Source: Bos javanicus (taxonomy: Eukaryota > Chordata > Mammalia > Artiodactyla > Bovidae). From it: a stretch of 64,000 nt of DNA. This document shows, in pieces, positions 17,986-29,515 of the stretch (positions within the stretch are counted from its first letter, which is position 1; every line of letters starts with the position of its first letter). Below the pieces are notes generated by a model, which had not been told where the DNA came from, searched no databases, and saw only the letters and a program-made list of their open reading frames with translations. The stretch covers positions 64,099,925 to 64,163,924 of the forward strand of contig NC_083885.1 in the NCBI RefSeq assembly GCF_032452875.1, in the 5' to 3' direction. The position numbers were made by a program, and so were the translations under genes.

Positions 17986-20954
17986 ATGGCTGAGAACCAG
18001 ACAAGGGGTCGTGGCCGCTTCGCGGACAGCCCCCGAGCAGAGTCGCCACCGTCTGCGCCACGCCAAGGCACCCGAAGGGAAAACCCCGACTCCGACCGTG
18101 AAGAGTTGCGAGTTCGCTTCAGAACATTTAGGAGCTCGGATGAATCCGACCTGATCAAAGCTCTGAGGAGGCTCCGTGAACTCTGCAGTCTGTGGCTGAG
18201 GCCGGATCTTCACACCAAGGAGCAGATGGTGGACAGGCTGGTGCTGGAGCAGTTCGTGATGTGCATGCCGCAGGACATCCAGGTCTTAGTCAAAAGTAGT
18301 GGTGCCGAGACTTGTAAGGATCTGGAAGAGGTGCTGAGAAAGAAGCAGAAACTGAAGAAATGGGTGAGTAGGACCCTAGTGTCCCGCTGATTCAGGGAAC
18401 GGTGGCATGAGGGGCTGGGAGCTAGGAGATGAAGGAGAAGGATCAGAGGGCTTGGCTCTGAATCAGTGATTCCCAGAAGGGCGAGCACTTGGCCTGTGGC
18501 ATCACTGGAGATGTTTCTGTAGATCCTCACTTTGAGGGTGTTGGTCTTTCAAATGTCATTCCGAGGAGGTGGGCTTCTAAGGTAGTATATGCAATGAATA
18601 CCTTTTTGGGTCTTGTGAAGGGAGACTAATCCTATTTGAATTTTTTGTCACAGGCTGTAGTCTGTGTCCAAGGCGAGGATTTTTTGATGCCAGTCTCGGG
18701 TGTTGAGATGTTAGGATCTGAGGTCAGTGAGGGGCACGGTGAGGAAGACCAAGCCAGGGAGCCCCAGTCTACAGTCAGTGTCGTCCCTCCAGACGAGGGC
18801 CAGCAGGAAAGCCGAGACGGGCAGCATCTGCCAGGAGCCAAGGACCTGTCGAGGGGGCAGGTGAGTATGATGTCCTAACCTCCAGTCTGGGAGCAGGTAG
18901 AAGTGGGTCGAGTGAGTGTGACTGCGGAAGAACTGGGCAAAGGACAGGAATGGACCCACTGCCTCCAGGAATTCTCATGGATGCATTCCGTTCCCGGCCG
19001 TTTTCCATCCAGTGTGAGAATGAAGACAGTCCCTCTTTCATAGTCCTTCACCATGAAAGCTTGTGGCCCTAAGCATGAGGGAGAGGAGTCCTGTTTCCAT
19101 GGATGGTGCCGGCTCAGTTCATCAGTTGTAAATGCACTCACACGAGTTTCACCCATGATGGATTTCGTCAGAGGCACTAATATTGGGGGATATTGTAAAC
19201 ACCTAGAATTGATAACAAGACCCCGTTGGAGTCATTTTCCCCCTCAGATTTTGGAGTATGTCTGGAGAGAGTGGATTTTTGAAATGTGAATCAGGGGAGG
19301 AGATGCTACTGATTTCTCATGAATAGAGCTACATAGTATAGAATAGAGCTATACAGTATAACAGCTATACTGCTTATCATCTTATTATGCCCCAGGCCAC
19401 CTTCCATGTCCAAGAGAAATCCAGGCAAGGTATCAACAAGTGGTGAAGTCAGGAGCCCTAGAGCCAGAATCCTCTGCTTTCAGATTCAGGGCCTGGAGAA
19501 TGTGAGATGAGGTGGAGAGATATGTGCAAAGATAATTGGCAGAGCCAGCTGTGAAGTCTGGACTTTCGCCAGAGGTGGTTGGTATAGATCAAGGACAGAC
19601 ATGGGAATCAGAAGAGGACTGCCAATCAGGGTGATGGGAAGCAGTCAGGGCATATCCCCCAAACTGATATCCAGAAAGCTGGAGTGTGAGATCAGGGTAC
19701 GAGGCGGGTGGGCAAAGAGGAGACAGAGCTTGCCGAGGGCTAAGGCAGTGGGATTGACTCTGCTTGGTTGCCCCTTGTCAGGGCCAGAAAGCTCTCCCGC
19801 CAGAGACCATTCTTGAAACAGTTGAACTGGAGGGTCATACGCCCTCCAAAGAGAACTTGGAGAAGGACCTGCTGAAAGACACAGGAGTGACAAGAACCCT
19901 TTCGGCTCAAGAGCCTGAACTTCTGCAGGATCATGGTGAGTATTAAAAATTTGGAGACCACAGGAGGTACTGACTGCCTCCACTGATGTCCAGGAAGGGG
20001 TACCCAGCATTTCCATCCCTTGGTGTTGTGGGGTAGGAGTTGCTTCTCCAATGCCAACCTTCTCCATCGTCAATGTTTCAGAGTGTTTCATTAGCTAGAC
20101 TCTTAGGTAGTTTGTATGCTGGGAAGTCTGTAGCCAAATTAGGGATGGTTCCAATGAGGTCGGCACCATGGAAAATGCTCCTTGATAAATATGGTGCTGA
20201 ATCTCTTCTTTGAGCAGATTCTGGGAGGGCAGAGAGAGGGGAGAGTCCCCAGGAAGGAAGTGATACTTCAAATGTGGCTCCTGAAGCCTTTCCTCTTGTG
20301 TTCCAGAGGGAGATGTTTCCACCCCGAGTGGATCCAGACGAGGTCCTCTGAAGAATCGCAGACACGTCAAAAGGAAACGGGACAGCAGTCCCTCTTGCCA
20401 AGAGGTGCTTCAAGAGGCAGCCACGTGTTTGGATCAAGGAGAGTTCTCAGGACGACTTGGGTTCCATTCCGTTGGTTCATCTGGCACCGGGGGACCCACC
20501 AGTCTTCCTGAGGGAGCAGAAACCCCCGGGACGGGCACCCTCTGAATGCAAGGTGTGCAAAAAGAGCTTTCCTTATCAATCTCAGCTTACCTTGCACCAG
20601 AGGACACACACAGGAGAGAGGCCCTTTCAATGTGACATCTGTGCCAGAGGGTTCATACAGCCTTCAGACCTGCGGGTTCACCAGCGGATCCACACTGGAG
20701 AGAAGCCCTACAGCTGTGACATCTGCATCAAGAAGTTCACCCACGACTCCACACTGCGCGCTCACAAGAGGACCCACACCCAGGAGAAGCCTTTCCGCTG
20801 TGAGCACTGTGACAGAGCTTTCGGCCACCGAGGGAACCTCAATGTTTACCGATGCACCCACTCTGGGCTCAGGCCCTACGTGTGCCCCAAGTGTCACAGA
20901 GCCTTCCGTCAGCTGGGGACTTTCAAACGCCACTGGAAAATCCATTCCAGATGA
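17986..20954 (+). pseudogene. ZSCAN5B-like: Gene 5: ZSCAN5-like type A with frameshift before the fingers
   Basis: Coding exons are 17986-18363 (SCAN, 126 codons), 18654-18860, 19782-19935 and 20307-20954, with intact GT-AG sites. The last exon is 648 nt instead of 647: a run of five C at 20523-20527 replaces four in the sister genes. The frame therefore ends at TGA 20543-20545, just before the first finger. The predicted product is a 325-residue protein with SCAN domain and linkers but no zinc fingers. The finger frame downstream remains open. In it, finger 4 reads LNVYRCTH, so the first zinc-binding His is Tyr. Other lesions are absent. Because SCAN domains pair, a finger-less form could act as a dominant partner, but it may simply be a young pseudogene. 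The 3'UTR carries an L1 and a SINE insertion. Confidence 0.85.
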
Positions 20955-21238
20955 CTGGCTTAGGACCCTGCCCTCAGGTCCAAGTCTTTCTGTTTTAATG
21001 AGAAAATTTAGAATGATTTGTCACCTGTGTGATACAAAGTGTGGATGACAGGGGAAGGGCTTAGGAGGATCGTGGAAACCCAGTGTTCCACTGACGTGAA
21101 TTAGGATATTTTAGTGAATTAGGATACTTGAGTGATGACTTATTTTTCCCTTTGGATTTTGTTTTCTACTTTGCTATAGACTATAGTTTTCTTTTTCATT
21201 TGTGAATTTTCAATTGGAGAAGAATTGCCTTACGATGT

Positions 21239-22499
21239 TAGACTCTGGTTTTCTTTTTTTTTTTAATTTTATTTTATTTTTAAACTTTACATAATTGTAT
21301 TAGTTTTGCCAAATATCAAAATGGATCCATCACAGGTATACATGTGCTCCCCATCCTGAACCCTCCTCCCTCCTCCCTCCCCATACCATCCCTCTGGGTC
21401 ATCCCAGTGCACTAGCCCCAAGCATCCAGTATCCTGCATTGAACCTGGACTGGCATCTCGTTTCATACATGATATTTCACATGTTTCAATACCATTCTCC
21501 CAAATCTTCCCACCCTCTCCCTCTCCCACAGAGTCCATAAGACTGTTCCATACATCAGCGTCACTTTTGCTGTCTCATACACAGGGTTATTGTTATCATC
21601 TTTCTAAATTCCATATATATGCGTTAGTATACTGTATTGGTGTTTTTCCTTCTGGCTTACTTCACTCTGTATAATAGGCTCCAGTTTCATCCACCTCATT
21701 AGAACTGATTCAAATGTATTCTTTTTAATGGCTGAGTAATACTCCATTGTGTATATGTACCACTGCTTTCTTATCCATTCATCTGCTGATGGACATCTAG
21801 GTTGTTTCTATGTCCTGGCTATTATAAACAGTGCTTCGATGAACATTGGGGTACACGTGTCTCTTTCCCTTCTGGTTTCCTCGGTGTGTATGCCCAGCAG
21901 TGGGATTGCTGAATCATAAGGCAGTTCTATTTCCAGAGTTTTAAGGAATCTCCACACTGTTCTCCAGAGTGGCTGTACTAGTTTGCATTCCCACCAACAG
22001 TGTAAGAGGGTTCCCTGTCTTCCACACCCTCTCCAACATTTATTATTTGTAGACTTTTGGATCACATCCATTCTGACTGGTGTGAAATGGTACCTCATAG
22101 TGGTCTTGATTTGCATTTCTCTGATAATGAGTGATGTTGAGCATCTTTTCATGTGTTTGTTAGCCATCTGTATGTCTTCTTTGGAGAAATGTCTATTTAG
22201 GTCTTTGGCCCATTTTTTGATTGGGTCAATTATTTTTCTGGAGTTGAGCTGGAGGAGTTGCTTGTATACTTTTGAGATTAGTTGTTTGTCAGTTGCTTCA
22301 TTTGCTATTATTTTCTCCCATTCTGAAGGCTGCCTTTTCACCTTGCTAATAGTTTCCTTTGATGTGCAGAAGCTTTTAAGGTTAATTAGGTCCCGTTTGT
22401 TTATTTTTGCTTTTATTTCCGATATTCTGGGAGGTGGGTCATAGAGGATCCTGCTGTGATGTATTTCAGAGAGTGTTTTGCCTAGACTCTGGTTTTCTT
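21239..22499 (-). mobile_element. 5'-truncated L1 LINE insertion with target-site duplication
   Basis: A 17-bp direct repeat TAGACTCTGGTTTTCTT occurs at 21239-21255 and 22483-22499. Between them, the poly-T start at 21256 marks the A-tail of a minus-strand L1. The minus-strand frame 22341-21808 encodes the C-terminal end of L1 ORF2 (KSTNNKCWRGCGRQGTLLHC, then KLVQPLWRTVWRFLKTLEIE), followed by a 3'UTR rich in ACAATAACCC-like and GGGAGG motifs. The element is cut at its 5' end at about 22482 and is inactive. The sister gene 11 has the empty site near 56990, so this insertion is younger than the tandem duplication. Confidence 0.92.
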
Positions 22500-22651
22500 A
22501 CATATTTTCGCTTTGTGTTGTTCTTGTTCTTCCAATGAAGCTGTGTCTCACCGCTTATCAGTACCTCATCATCAGAGTGAGGCTACTGCTGATTGCCTTC
22601 TTGTCAGGTGTGATTTCCTTGTAAAATAGGATACTCCTAGCAGGACGGCCA

Positions 22652-22934
22652 GAGAAGGCAATGGCACTCCACTCCAGTACTCTTGCCTGGAAAATCCCAT
22701 GGATGGAGGGGCCTGGTGGGCTACAGTCCATGGCGTCACCAAGAGTCAGACACGACTGAGCGACTTCCCTTTCACTTTTTACTTTCATGCATTGGAGAAG
22801 AAAATGACAACCCACTCCAGTGTTTTTGCCTGGAGAGTCCCAGGGATGGGGGAGCCTGGTGGGCTGCCATCTATGGGGCTACACAGAGTCAGACACGACT
22901 GAAGCGACTTAGCAGCAGCAGCAGCAGCAGCAGG
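22652..22934 (+). mobile_element. BOVA2-type SINE in the 3'UTR of gene 5, ending in a CAG run
   Basis: Inserted between GCAGGACGGC and GCAGGATGGCT, which look like the target duplication. It ends in a run of CAG triplets (22913-22933). Present also in gene 11 (57152-57433), but absent from the minus-strand genes 2 and 8. Confidence 0.8.
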
Positions 22935-22978
22935 ATGGCTAGTTTAAATACAGGATCACCAGTGTAATTTAAATTTCA

Positions 22979-22984
22979 AATAAA
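22979..22984 (+). terminator. Poly(A) signal of gene 5
   Basis: AATAAA in the conserved AATTTAAATTTCAAATAAAC context. Confidence 0.75.
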
Positions 22985-23169
22985 CAAACACATTTCTATG
23001 AAAGACCTGTGTGTTTTCTCTTCTAAGACTTTGCTACAGGTAGGTGATAGCCATGGTTTTGTCTATGTGGCCATTATTATGTTGAGATATGTTCCCTTTG
23101 TACTAGTTTGGATACTGCTTCCTTAGGTATTTAGAAAAAGAAGGCTTGTTAAATTGATAAGTGTCATTC

Positions 23170-23465
23170 TTTTCCCCTGCTGCTGCTAACTGCTGCTAAG
23201 TCATTCCAGTCATGTCCGACATTGTGGGACCCCATAGATGGCAGCTCACCAGGCTCCCCTGTCCCTGGGATTCTCCAGGCAAGAACACTGGAGTGGGTTG
23301 CCATTTCCTTCTCCAGTGCAGGAAAGGGAAATGTGAAAGTGAAGTCACTCAGTCGTGTCTGACTCTTAGTGACCCCATGGACTGTAGCCCACCAGGCTCC
23401 TCCATCCATAGGATTTTCCTGGCCAGAGCACTGGACTGGGGTGCCATTGCCTTCTCCTCTTTTTC
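23170..23465 (-). mobile_element. BOVA2-type SINE between genes 5 and 6
   Basis: Mirror copy of 1586-1858, starting with CTGCTGCTGCTAACTGCTGC. It predates the inverted duplication. Confidence 0.8.
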
Positions 23466-23861
23466 CCTACTGGTGTACAACCTCTGGTTTCTGTGATGCC
23501 TCTCTGAAATGGTTTCTGACAGTAGATCTCATCAGCTGATTTTAGACAAGAGTCATTCATGACTTATTTCAGAAGAAAAGAAACAAGATTAAGTAACCCA
23601 ATTTGATTACCACCGTCGGATTACAATTATTGGACTGCCTCACAGTCTCCAAGCAGAGAGAAAAAACTTCATTAGATCAGGAAAATCAATCTGTTTCCCC
23701 AAGAAATGCCATCCATGAAGTCTAAAGTAAATAAAATACATTAGAGAAAGTTTACTGCCAAACCAATATGTTGGCCTCTTTAATGGTTCTTCCTGTTGGA
23801 ATCTCCACAGGATGTGGAATCTACCCAGATTATCCAAAGTGGTTCCTTCCATGCCCTTTAT

Positions 23862-24004
23862 CCAATCACTGGGATGATGAGGTTATGGCCGGAAACCCCT
23901 GGAGTTTCACCCAACTCTCTATAAATACAGACATTTCAGCTCTAGTCACACTTTGAGAACCAGTGCCTGACCTGAGGAGGCTGAAGGCAAGAGAACTGGA
24001 AGGG
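23862..24004 (+). promoter_or_regulatory. Gene 6 promoter (CCAAT, TATA) and non-coding first exon
   Basis: CCAAT at 23862-23866 and TATAAATA at 23920-23927. The exon ends at 24004 before GTAAGTGATGAG. Confidence 0.75.
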
Positions 24005-24269
24005 GTAAGTGATGAGTGGGCACGTCCAAGGAGGATGCCTAGTAATCAGGACACACGGGTGGGTTTCAGAAAGGTCTTGCTTTCTGTTCATCCTCCATTA
24101 GCTGGGAGACCTTGTGACAGGAGACCTTACTCTAACCCCATGTTTAATCAAGCTCTTCTGCAAGGGGATAAGAATGTTTCCACACCTGTTGCTGTGAGGT
24201 GGCTCGTTTTCTTCAAGGGTTTTTGAGCAGCACCCTATGGCCATTTAAAAACTACATACATGATTATTA

Positions 24270-24594
24270 TTAGTTTTAAGTTTTTTAATTCATTCATTTT
24301 GGCTGGGCTGAGTCTTCTTTACTGTGAGGGCTTTCTCTAGTCGTAGCTAGTGGGGACTACTGTCTAGCTGAGGGGTATGGGCTTCTCATTGTGGTGGCTT
24401 CTCCCATGGCAGAGCTGGGAGTCTAGAGCTCGGGTTCAGTAGTTGCCCCTCTCAGGCTCAAGAGTTCTGATGCACAGGCTTAGAGGCAGGCGGGGTCTTC
24501 CCATATGAGGAATCAAACCCATGTCAGGTTTGATTGCCTGGCACACTGCATTGCCAGGCAGATTCCTAGCCACTGGACCACCGAGGAAGCCCTA
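24270..24594 (-). mobile_element. CHR-type SINE in intron 1 of gene 6
   Basis: Mirror copy of 470-765, reading on the minus strand from GGGCTTCCTCGGTGGTCCAG. Confidence 0.75.
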
Positions 24595-24844
24595 TGGTCA
24601 TTTCTGACCAGAGAGTGTTATGAAATATTGAATGAGTTGAGCAATGGTGTCCAATATTGGGATGTAGGGGAGATGGAAGGGTGGAAAAAAATGAAACCCA
24701 TTTGTTTCTTTTTTTTTTTTTTTTGTCTCCCTAGACTGCTAATCAGTGACTTTATTACTGAGGAAAAGCAGAGGAAATCCATTTCCATAGGCGTCAACTG
24801 GGCACCCACTTCTAGAAGCATTTGCTCAGAGTCCTACTGGAAAT

Positions 24845-27800
24845 ATGGCTGAGGACCAGACATTTTTTCAGGGTTGTGAAAACATCAAAGACTGCCCTGG
24901 GGCAGAGTCACTGGAGTCCGTGCCACCCCAAAACACACTCATGGAAAACTCAGATTGTGACCAGGAAAACTGGCACGTCCGGTTCAGAACATTCAGCAGC
25001 TCAGAGGAGTCAGACCCTGTCAAGGATCTGAGGAGACTCCGTAAACTCTGTCATCTGTGGCTGAGGCCGGATCTTCACACCAAGGAGCAGATGATGGACA
25101 GGCTGGTGCTGGAGCAGTTCATGATCTGCATGCCCCTGGAGTGCCAGGTCCTGCTCAAAGAAAGTGGAGTGCAGAGTTGCAAAGACCTGGAGGACGTGCT
25201 GAGAAATAAGCAGAAACCCAAGAACTGGGTGAGTAGGACCTTAGTGATGGGTGTGGGATGAGGAGACACGTGCAAGCTGCAGGGATCACAAGATAGGACC
25301 TGAGGGTTTGGCTCTGTATCAGTGGTTCCCAAAGTGGTTCTCCCAGGTGAGAGAAGTTCACAGTTGGGCAATTTGGGAGATACTTTTTGCTGTCTCAACT
25401 CGAAGGATGTAGATCTTTTACAGCAAACGGGAGCTTCTATTGTCAATGCCATTGGATGCCTGAAAACTACATTCCAGGTCTTATAGAGACTGATCTTGAT
25501 TGATTTCTCCCCTCACAGACTATAGTCTGCGTACAAGGGCAGAAATATCTTGTGCGTGATCCCGACATTGAGATGGTTGAAGCCAAGGCCAGTGACATGG
25601 ACGATGAGAGAGACCTGTGCGGGGGGCCCCAACCCTCCTCAAGGGTCATACCTCCAGAGGATGGCCAGGAGGGAAGCCAAGAGCTGCAGAATCTGCCAGG
25701 AGCCACGAACCTATCTAGGGAGCAGGTGAGAGCGTGGAAGCAGATAGAAGAGAGTGAGGTGGGTGTGGCTGCTGGAGTAATGGGGAGATTTGGCAAAGGA
25801 CAGGAATGGATCCATTGCTTCCAGGAATTCCCGTGGATGCATTCAGTTCCTAGGCTTTTTTTCTAATCAGTGTGAGAATGAAGATAATCCATCTCTGTCC
25901 CTCTGCTATGAAAGCTTCTAGTCTTAGGAGTGGGGAGAAGGGAATCCTGTCTTCCTGATATGATGCTAGGTTCAATTTTCTGCAGGTAAGTGCACTGACA
26001 GGTGATTTACCCAAGGCCACTTTGCCCAAGGGCACGTCATATTTCAGAATATGATCATTCCTTGCAACTGAAGGAGTGACTCCAAAGTGGACTCATTTTG
26101 CCCCCCAGTAGACACTGGGCTTCCCTGGTGGCTCAGATGGTGAAGAATCTGCTGACAATGCAGGAGACCTGGGTTTGATCCCTGGGTCAGGAAGATCCCC
26201 TGGAGAAGGGAATGGCTACACACTCTAATGTTCTCACCTGGAGAATCCCATCAACAAAAGAACCTGGCAGCTATAGTCCATGGGTTTGCAAGAGTCACAC
26301 ACGACTGAGCGACTAACACTTTCCCTTTCAGACACTGAAGAATGAATGCAAGACAGTGGATTTGTTCAAATAAGGTTGGGTATAGGCAGGGGATGCTATT
26401 GACTTGCATGGAGTAGAGACGAAGAATACTGGACGTCATCTTCCTATGTACTGGGTAACCACTATCACAAAGATGAATCCAGGCAAAGTCTCCAACAGTG
26501 ATGGAGTCAAGAGAGCTGGACCTAGAGTTCTTTACTTCCAGAGTCAGGAGCAGGAAGGAGTGGGTATGACTTAGAGAGACCTATGCATAGAGAAGTCAGA
26601 GTGCCAACTGTGATGTCCTGATTTGATTACAAGATACCTTCTGTATAGATCCAGGACAGCCTTGAGTAACAGGAGATGATTATCAATCAGGGTGATGGGG
26701 TGGACCAGAAGAAGTCAGGGCATAGCCCCTAAAATGACATGAAGAAAGTTGGAGTATAAGGTCAAGATACGAGGCAGATGGGGAAATAGGAAACAGTTTT
26801 CCATGGACTAAGGTAAATGGCTTTGACTCTGCTTGTTTGTCCCTTGTCAGGATGAGAGAGCTCTCCCGCCAGAGACTGTTCCTGAAATAGGTGAGCTGGA
26901 GGGTCTGACGCCCAGGGAGAACTTGGAGAAGGACCTGCTGGAAGACAGGGGAGAGACAAAAACCCTTCAATCTGAAGCACCTCAACTTCTGAAGGGTCCT
27001 GGTGAGTACTCAAAACCGTGGAATCCAGCAGAGTTAGTGACTCCCTCCTGTGGTGGCATGAGGCTGGGTAGCCAGCATCACCATCCTTGGATGGGTGGGT
27101 GGAGATCATTGTCCAGTGCCAACCTTCTCCATCATCAATGTTCCAGTGTCCCACAGTCCAAGCTCTTAGCTTGGTTGCTTGATGGGAACTTCTCAGCCAA
27201 CATCAGGGTTCCAGTGAGGCCGGCAGCACAGAAAATGCTCCATGTTAAATGTGGTGCTGAATTTCATTCAGCAAATTCTGGGAGCATAGAGAGACAGAAG
27301 AATCCTCAAGAAGAAAGTGGTATTTAAAATGTGGCTCCTGAACCCTTTCTTCCTGTGTTCCAGAGGGAGACGTTTCCACTACGAGGGGATCCAGACGAGG
27401 TCCTCTAAAAAATGGCAGACATATGAAAAGGAAGCGGGACAGCAGTCCGACTTGCCAAGACGTGTGTCAAGAAGCAGCCACGTGTTTGGACCCAGGAGAG
27501 TTCTCAGGACAGCTTGGGTCCCATTCCGTTGGTGCATCTGGCACCGTGGGACCCACCAGTCTTCCTGAGGGAGCAGAAACCCCGGGACGGGCACCCTCTG
27601 AATGCAGGATGTGCAAAAAAAGCTTTCCTTATCAATCTCAGCTTACCTTGCACCAGAGGACACACACAGGAGAGAGGCCCTTTCAATGTGACATCTGTGC
27701 CAAAGGGTTCATACAGCCTTCAGATCTGCAGGTTCACGAGCGGATCCACACTGGGGAAAAGCCCTACAGCTGTGATCTCTGCCTCAAGAAGCTCACCCAC

Positions 27801-28010
27801 GACTCCACACTGCGCGCTCACAAGAGGACCCACACCCAGGAGAAGCCTTTCCGCTGTGAGCACTGTGACAGAGCTTTCAGCCACCGAGGGAACCTCAAGG
27901 TTCACCGACGCATCCACTCTGGCCTCAAGCCCTACGTGTGCCCCGAGTGTCACGGTGCCTTCCGTCACCTGGGGACTTTCAAACGACACCGGAAAATCCA
28001 TTCTAAATGA
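24845..28010 (+). CDS. ZSCAN5B-like: Gene 6: ZSCAN5-like type B, complete (SCAN plus five C2H2 fingers)
   Basis: Probably a nuclear DNA-binding transcription regulator. Coding exons are 24845-25228, 25519-25725, 26851-27001 and 27364-28010; together 1389 nt, 462 residues, with phases 0, 0 and 1 and GT-AG at each junction. The SCAN exon acceptor is at 24735, after a long T tract. The SCAN domain spans residues about 44-125 (LCHLWLRPDLHTKEQMMDRL). The second linker exon carries QKYLVRDPDIEMVEA, close to the human ZSCAN5 linker. A basic MKRKRD lies at 268-273. Fingers start at about 328, 356, 384, 412 and 440, all with C2H2 ligands. Finger 3 has KKLTHD, where the usual Phe is Leu. Compared with gene 12, 13 bp just before the ATG are missing, without effect on the frame. 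Poly(A) signal at 28390-28395. Confidence 0.88.
26110..26330 (+). mobile_element. Bov-tA-type SINE in an intron of gene 6
   Basis: Starts GGGCTTCCCTGGTGGCTCAG and includes CGACTGAGCGACTAAC. Shared by gene 7 (34420-34626, inverted) and gene 12 (60606-60822). Confidence 0.8.
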
Positions 28011-28389
28011 GTCACCCAGTACCCACCATCAGGTCCAAGTGCCGTCTGCTCCGAGAAGGAAATTCTGGATTATTTGTCACTTATGTGATACAATGAAAGG
28101 GTGACATGTGAAGAACTTACAATCATACTGGCACCAATGGGGTTCCATTCACATGAATTAGGTGAATATTTGAGTGATGACTTATCTTTCCATTCAGAAT
28201 TCATTTTCTACTTTAGTGTAGCCTGTGTTTTCTTCTTTCAGTGAATGCAGGTCTCATTAATTTTCTTCTTCATGAAACTGAGGTGACTGCTGATTGTCCC
28301 CCCATTAGGGAAGATTTCATCATAAAGTAGGATGCTCCTAGCAGAGTGTCCAGATGAAAAAGAGGATCACCAGTGAAATTTAAATTTCA

Positions 28390-28395
28390 AATAAA
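28390..28395 (+). terminator. Poly(A) signal of gene 6
   Basis: AATAAA in the conserved AATTTAAATTTCAAATAAAC context. Confidence 0.75.
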
Positions 28396-28445
28396 CAAAG
28401 ACATTTGTGTCAAATAAGTGTCCTGTGTATTTCTGCTTCCATGAT

Positions 28446-28705
28446 TTTTTTTTCTTTATTTTATTTTTTACCTTTACTATCTTGTGTTGTTTTTGCCATG
28501 TATCAACATGAATCTGCCACAGGTATACACATGTTCCCCATCCTGAACCCTCCTCCCTCCTCCCTCCCTGTACCATCCCTCTGGGTCGTCCCAGTGCACC
28601 AGCGCAAAACATCGACTATGGTGCATCGAACCTGGACTGGCAACTCGTTTCATATATGATATTATATATGTTTCAATGCCATTCTCGCAAATCATCCCAC
28701 CCTAT
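28446..28705 (-). mobile_element. L1 3'-end fragment downstream of gene 6
   Basis: Same sequence type as the left end of the 21256-22482 element (T-rich start, CTCCTCCCTCCTCCCTCC, CATCCCTCTGGGTCGTCCCA), but only the last 260 bp. Inverted copy at 32045-32300 and direct copy at 62962-63232, so it is older than the array's last duplications. Confidence 0.8.
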
Positions 28706-28789
28706 CCCCAAGATTTTTTATATGGAGTAGATGATAGCTTCGGTTTGTTACATGGCCATTATTATGTGGAAATATCGTCCCTCTGTAAG

Positions 28790-28992
28790 GCTTCCCCAGT
28801 GACTCAGCGATAAACAATCCACCTGCACCATAGAAGACCCAGGTTCCATCCCTTCATCAGGAAGATCCCCTGGAGAAGGGAATGGCAACCCACTCCAGTA
28901 TTCTTGCCTGGAGAATCCCATGGACAGAGGAGCCTGGCAGGCTATGGTCTGTTGGGTTGCAAAGAATCGGACATGACTGAAGTGACTGAGCA
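28790..28992 (+). mobile_element. Bov-tA-type SINE downstream of gene 6
   Basis: Starts GGCTTCCCCAGTGACTCAGC. Inverted copy 31768-31978, direct copy 63308-63512. Confidence 0.75.
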
Positions 28993-29039
28993 CCCACGCG
29001 AGCATTTAAAGTAACTGTATTCTTTTGGAATTATGAACT

Positions 29040-29385
29040 GTTAGGTAACGTAGTATTAATGCCCTTTTGAACACTGAGATTCTAGGGTGTCTCAGCTTGA
29101 AAAGATTCTTCAAGGTAGCAGTCTTTCATCCCACCTGGCTCTCCTCCAGCAGAAATTAAGAGAGCTCATTTGGAGCAGAATGGAGATAATGAAGTATTTC
29201 TTTTCAAAGAATCAGCGTTTTCTTCTATTAATTAGCCTGGGAATTTGTTGGGGGCAGCAAACTCAAGGATGACGTTTTAATAGATATTGGTGTCTGGCTG
29301 CTTGCAATTAAAAGCCAATACAGAGGCCAGGTTGGGGGAAAGGAAAGTTAGCTTTATTCTGGATGCCAGAAACTGTTGAAAGTGA
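29040..29385. other. Arm end next to spacer 2, no gene seen
   Basis: Non-coding DNA with AGGTTGGGGGAAAGGAAAG and TAGCTTTATTCTGG near its right end. Its inverted copy is 31386-31730 and its direct copy is 63560-63895. Short ORFs here are not supported as genes. Confidence 0.4.
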
Positions 29386-29515
29386 AAGTGAAGTCGCTCA
29401 GTCATGTCCAACTCTTTTCGACCCCGTTGACTGTAGCCTACCATGTTCCTCAGTTGATGGTATTTTCCAGGCAAGAGTACTGGACTGGGTTGCTTTTTCC
29501 TTCTCCAACAACTGT

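Larger units (their letters stand above)
14035..29515 (+). repeat. Inverted arm (F-A-B, plus)
   Basis: Mirrors the arm to its left through spacer 1 and the arm to its right (31230-45110) through spacer 2. Confidence 0.85.

Noticed and set aside
20664..20945. 93-codon frame antisense to the finger exon, repeated in all finger exons
   Set aside because: Complement of the regular finger codons; its conservation follows from the fingers themselves.
21808..22341. 177-codon minus-strand ORF as a gene
   Set aside because: It is the end of L1 ORF2 in a 5'-truncated insertion with target-site duplication.
22913..22933. CAG repeat as an expandable microsatellite of interest
   Set aside because: It is the short triplet tail of a BOVA2-type SINE and is non-coding; the length difference from 57414-57433 is ordinary.
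27514..28104. 196-codon ORF overlapping the finger exon of gene 6
   Set aside because: Shifted frame of the finger exon; the true frame contains five C2H2 fingers and joins the upstream exons in phase.
28477..28695. Small minus-strand ORFs near the gene 6 and 12 ends
   Set aside because: They lie in an L1 3'-end fragment and are repeated at each copy of it.
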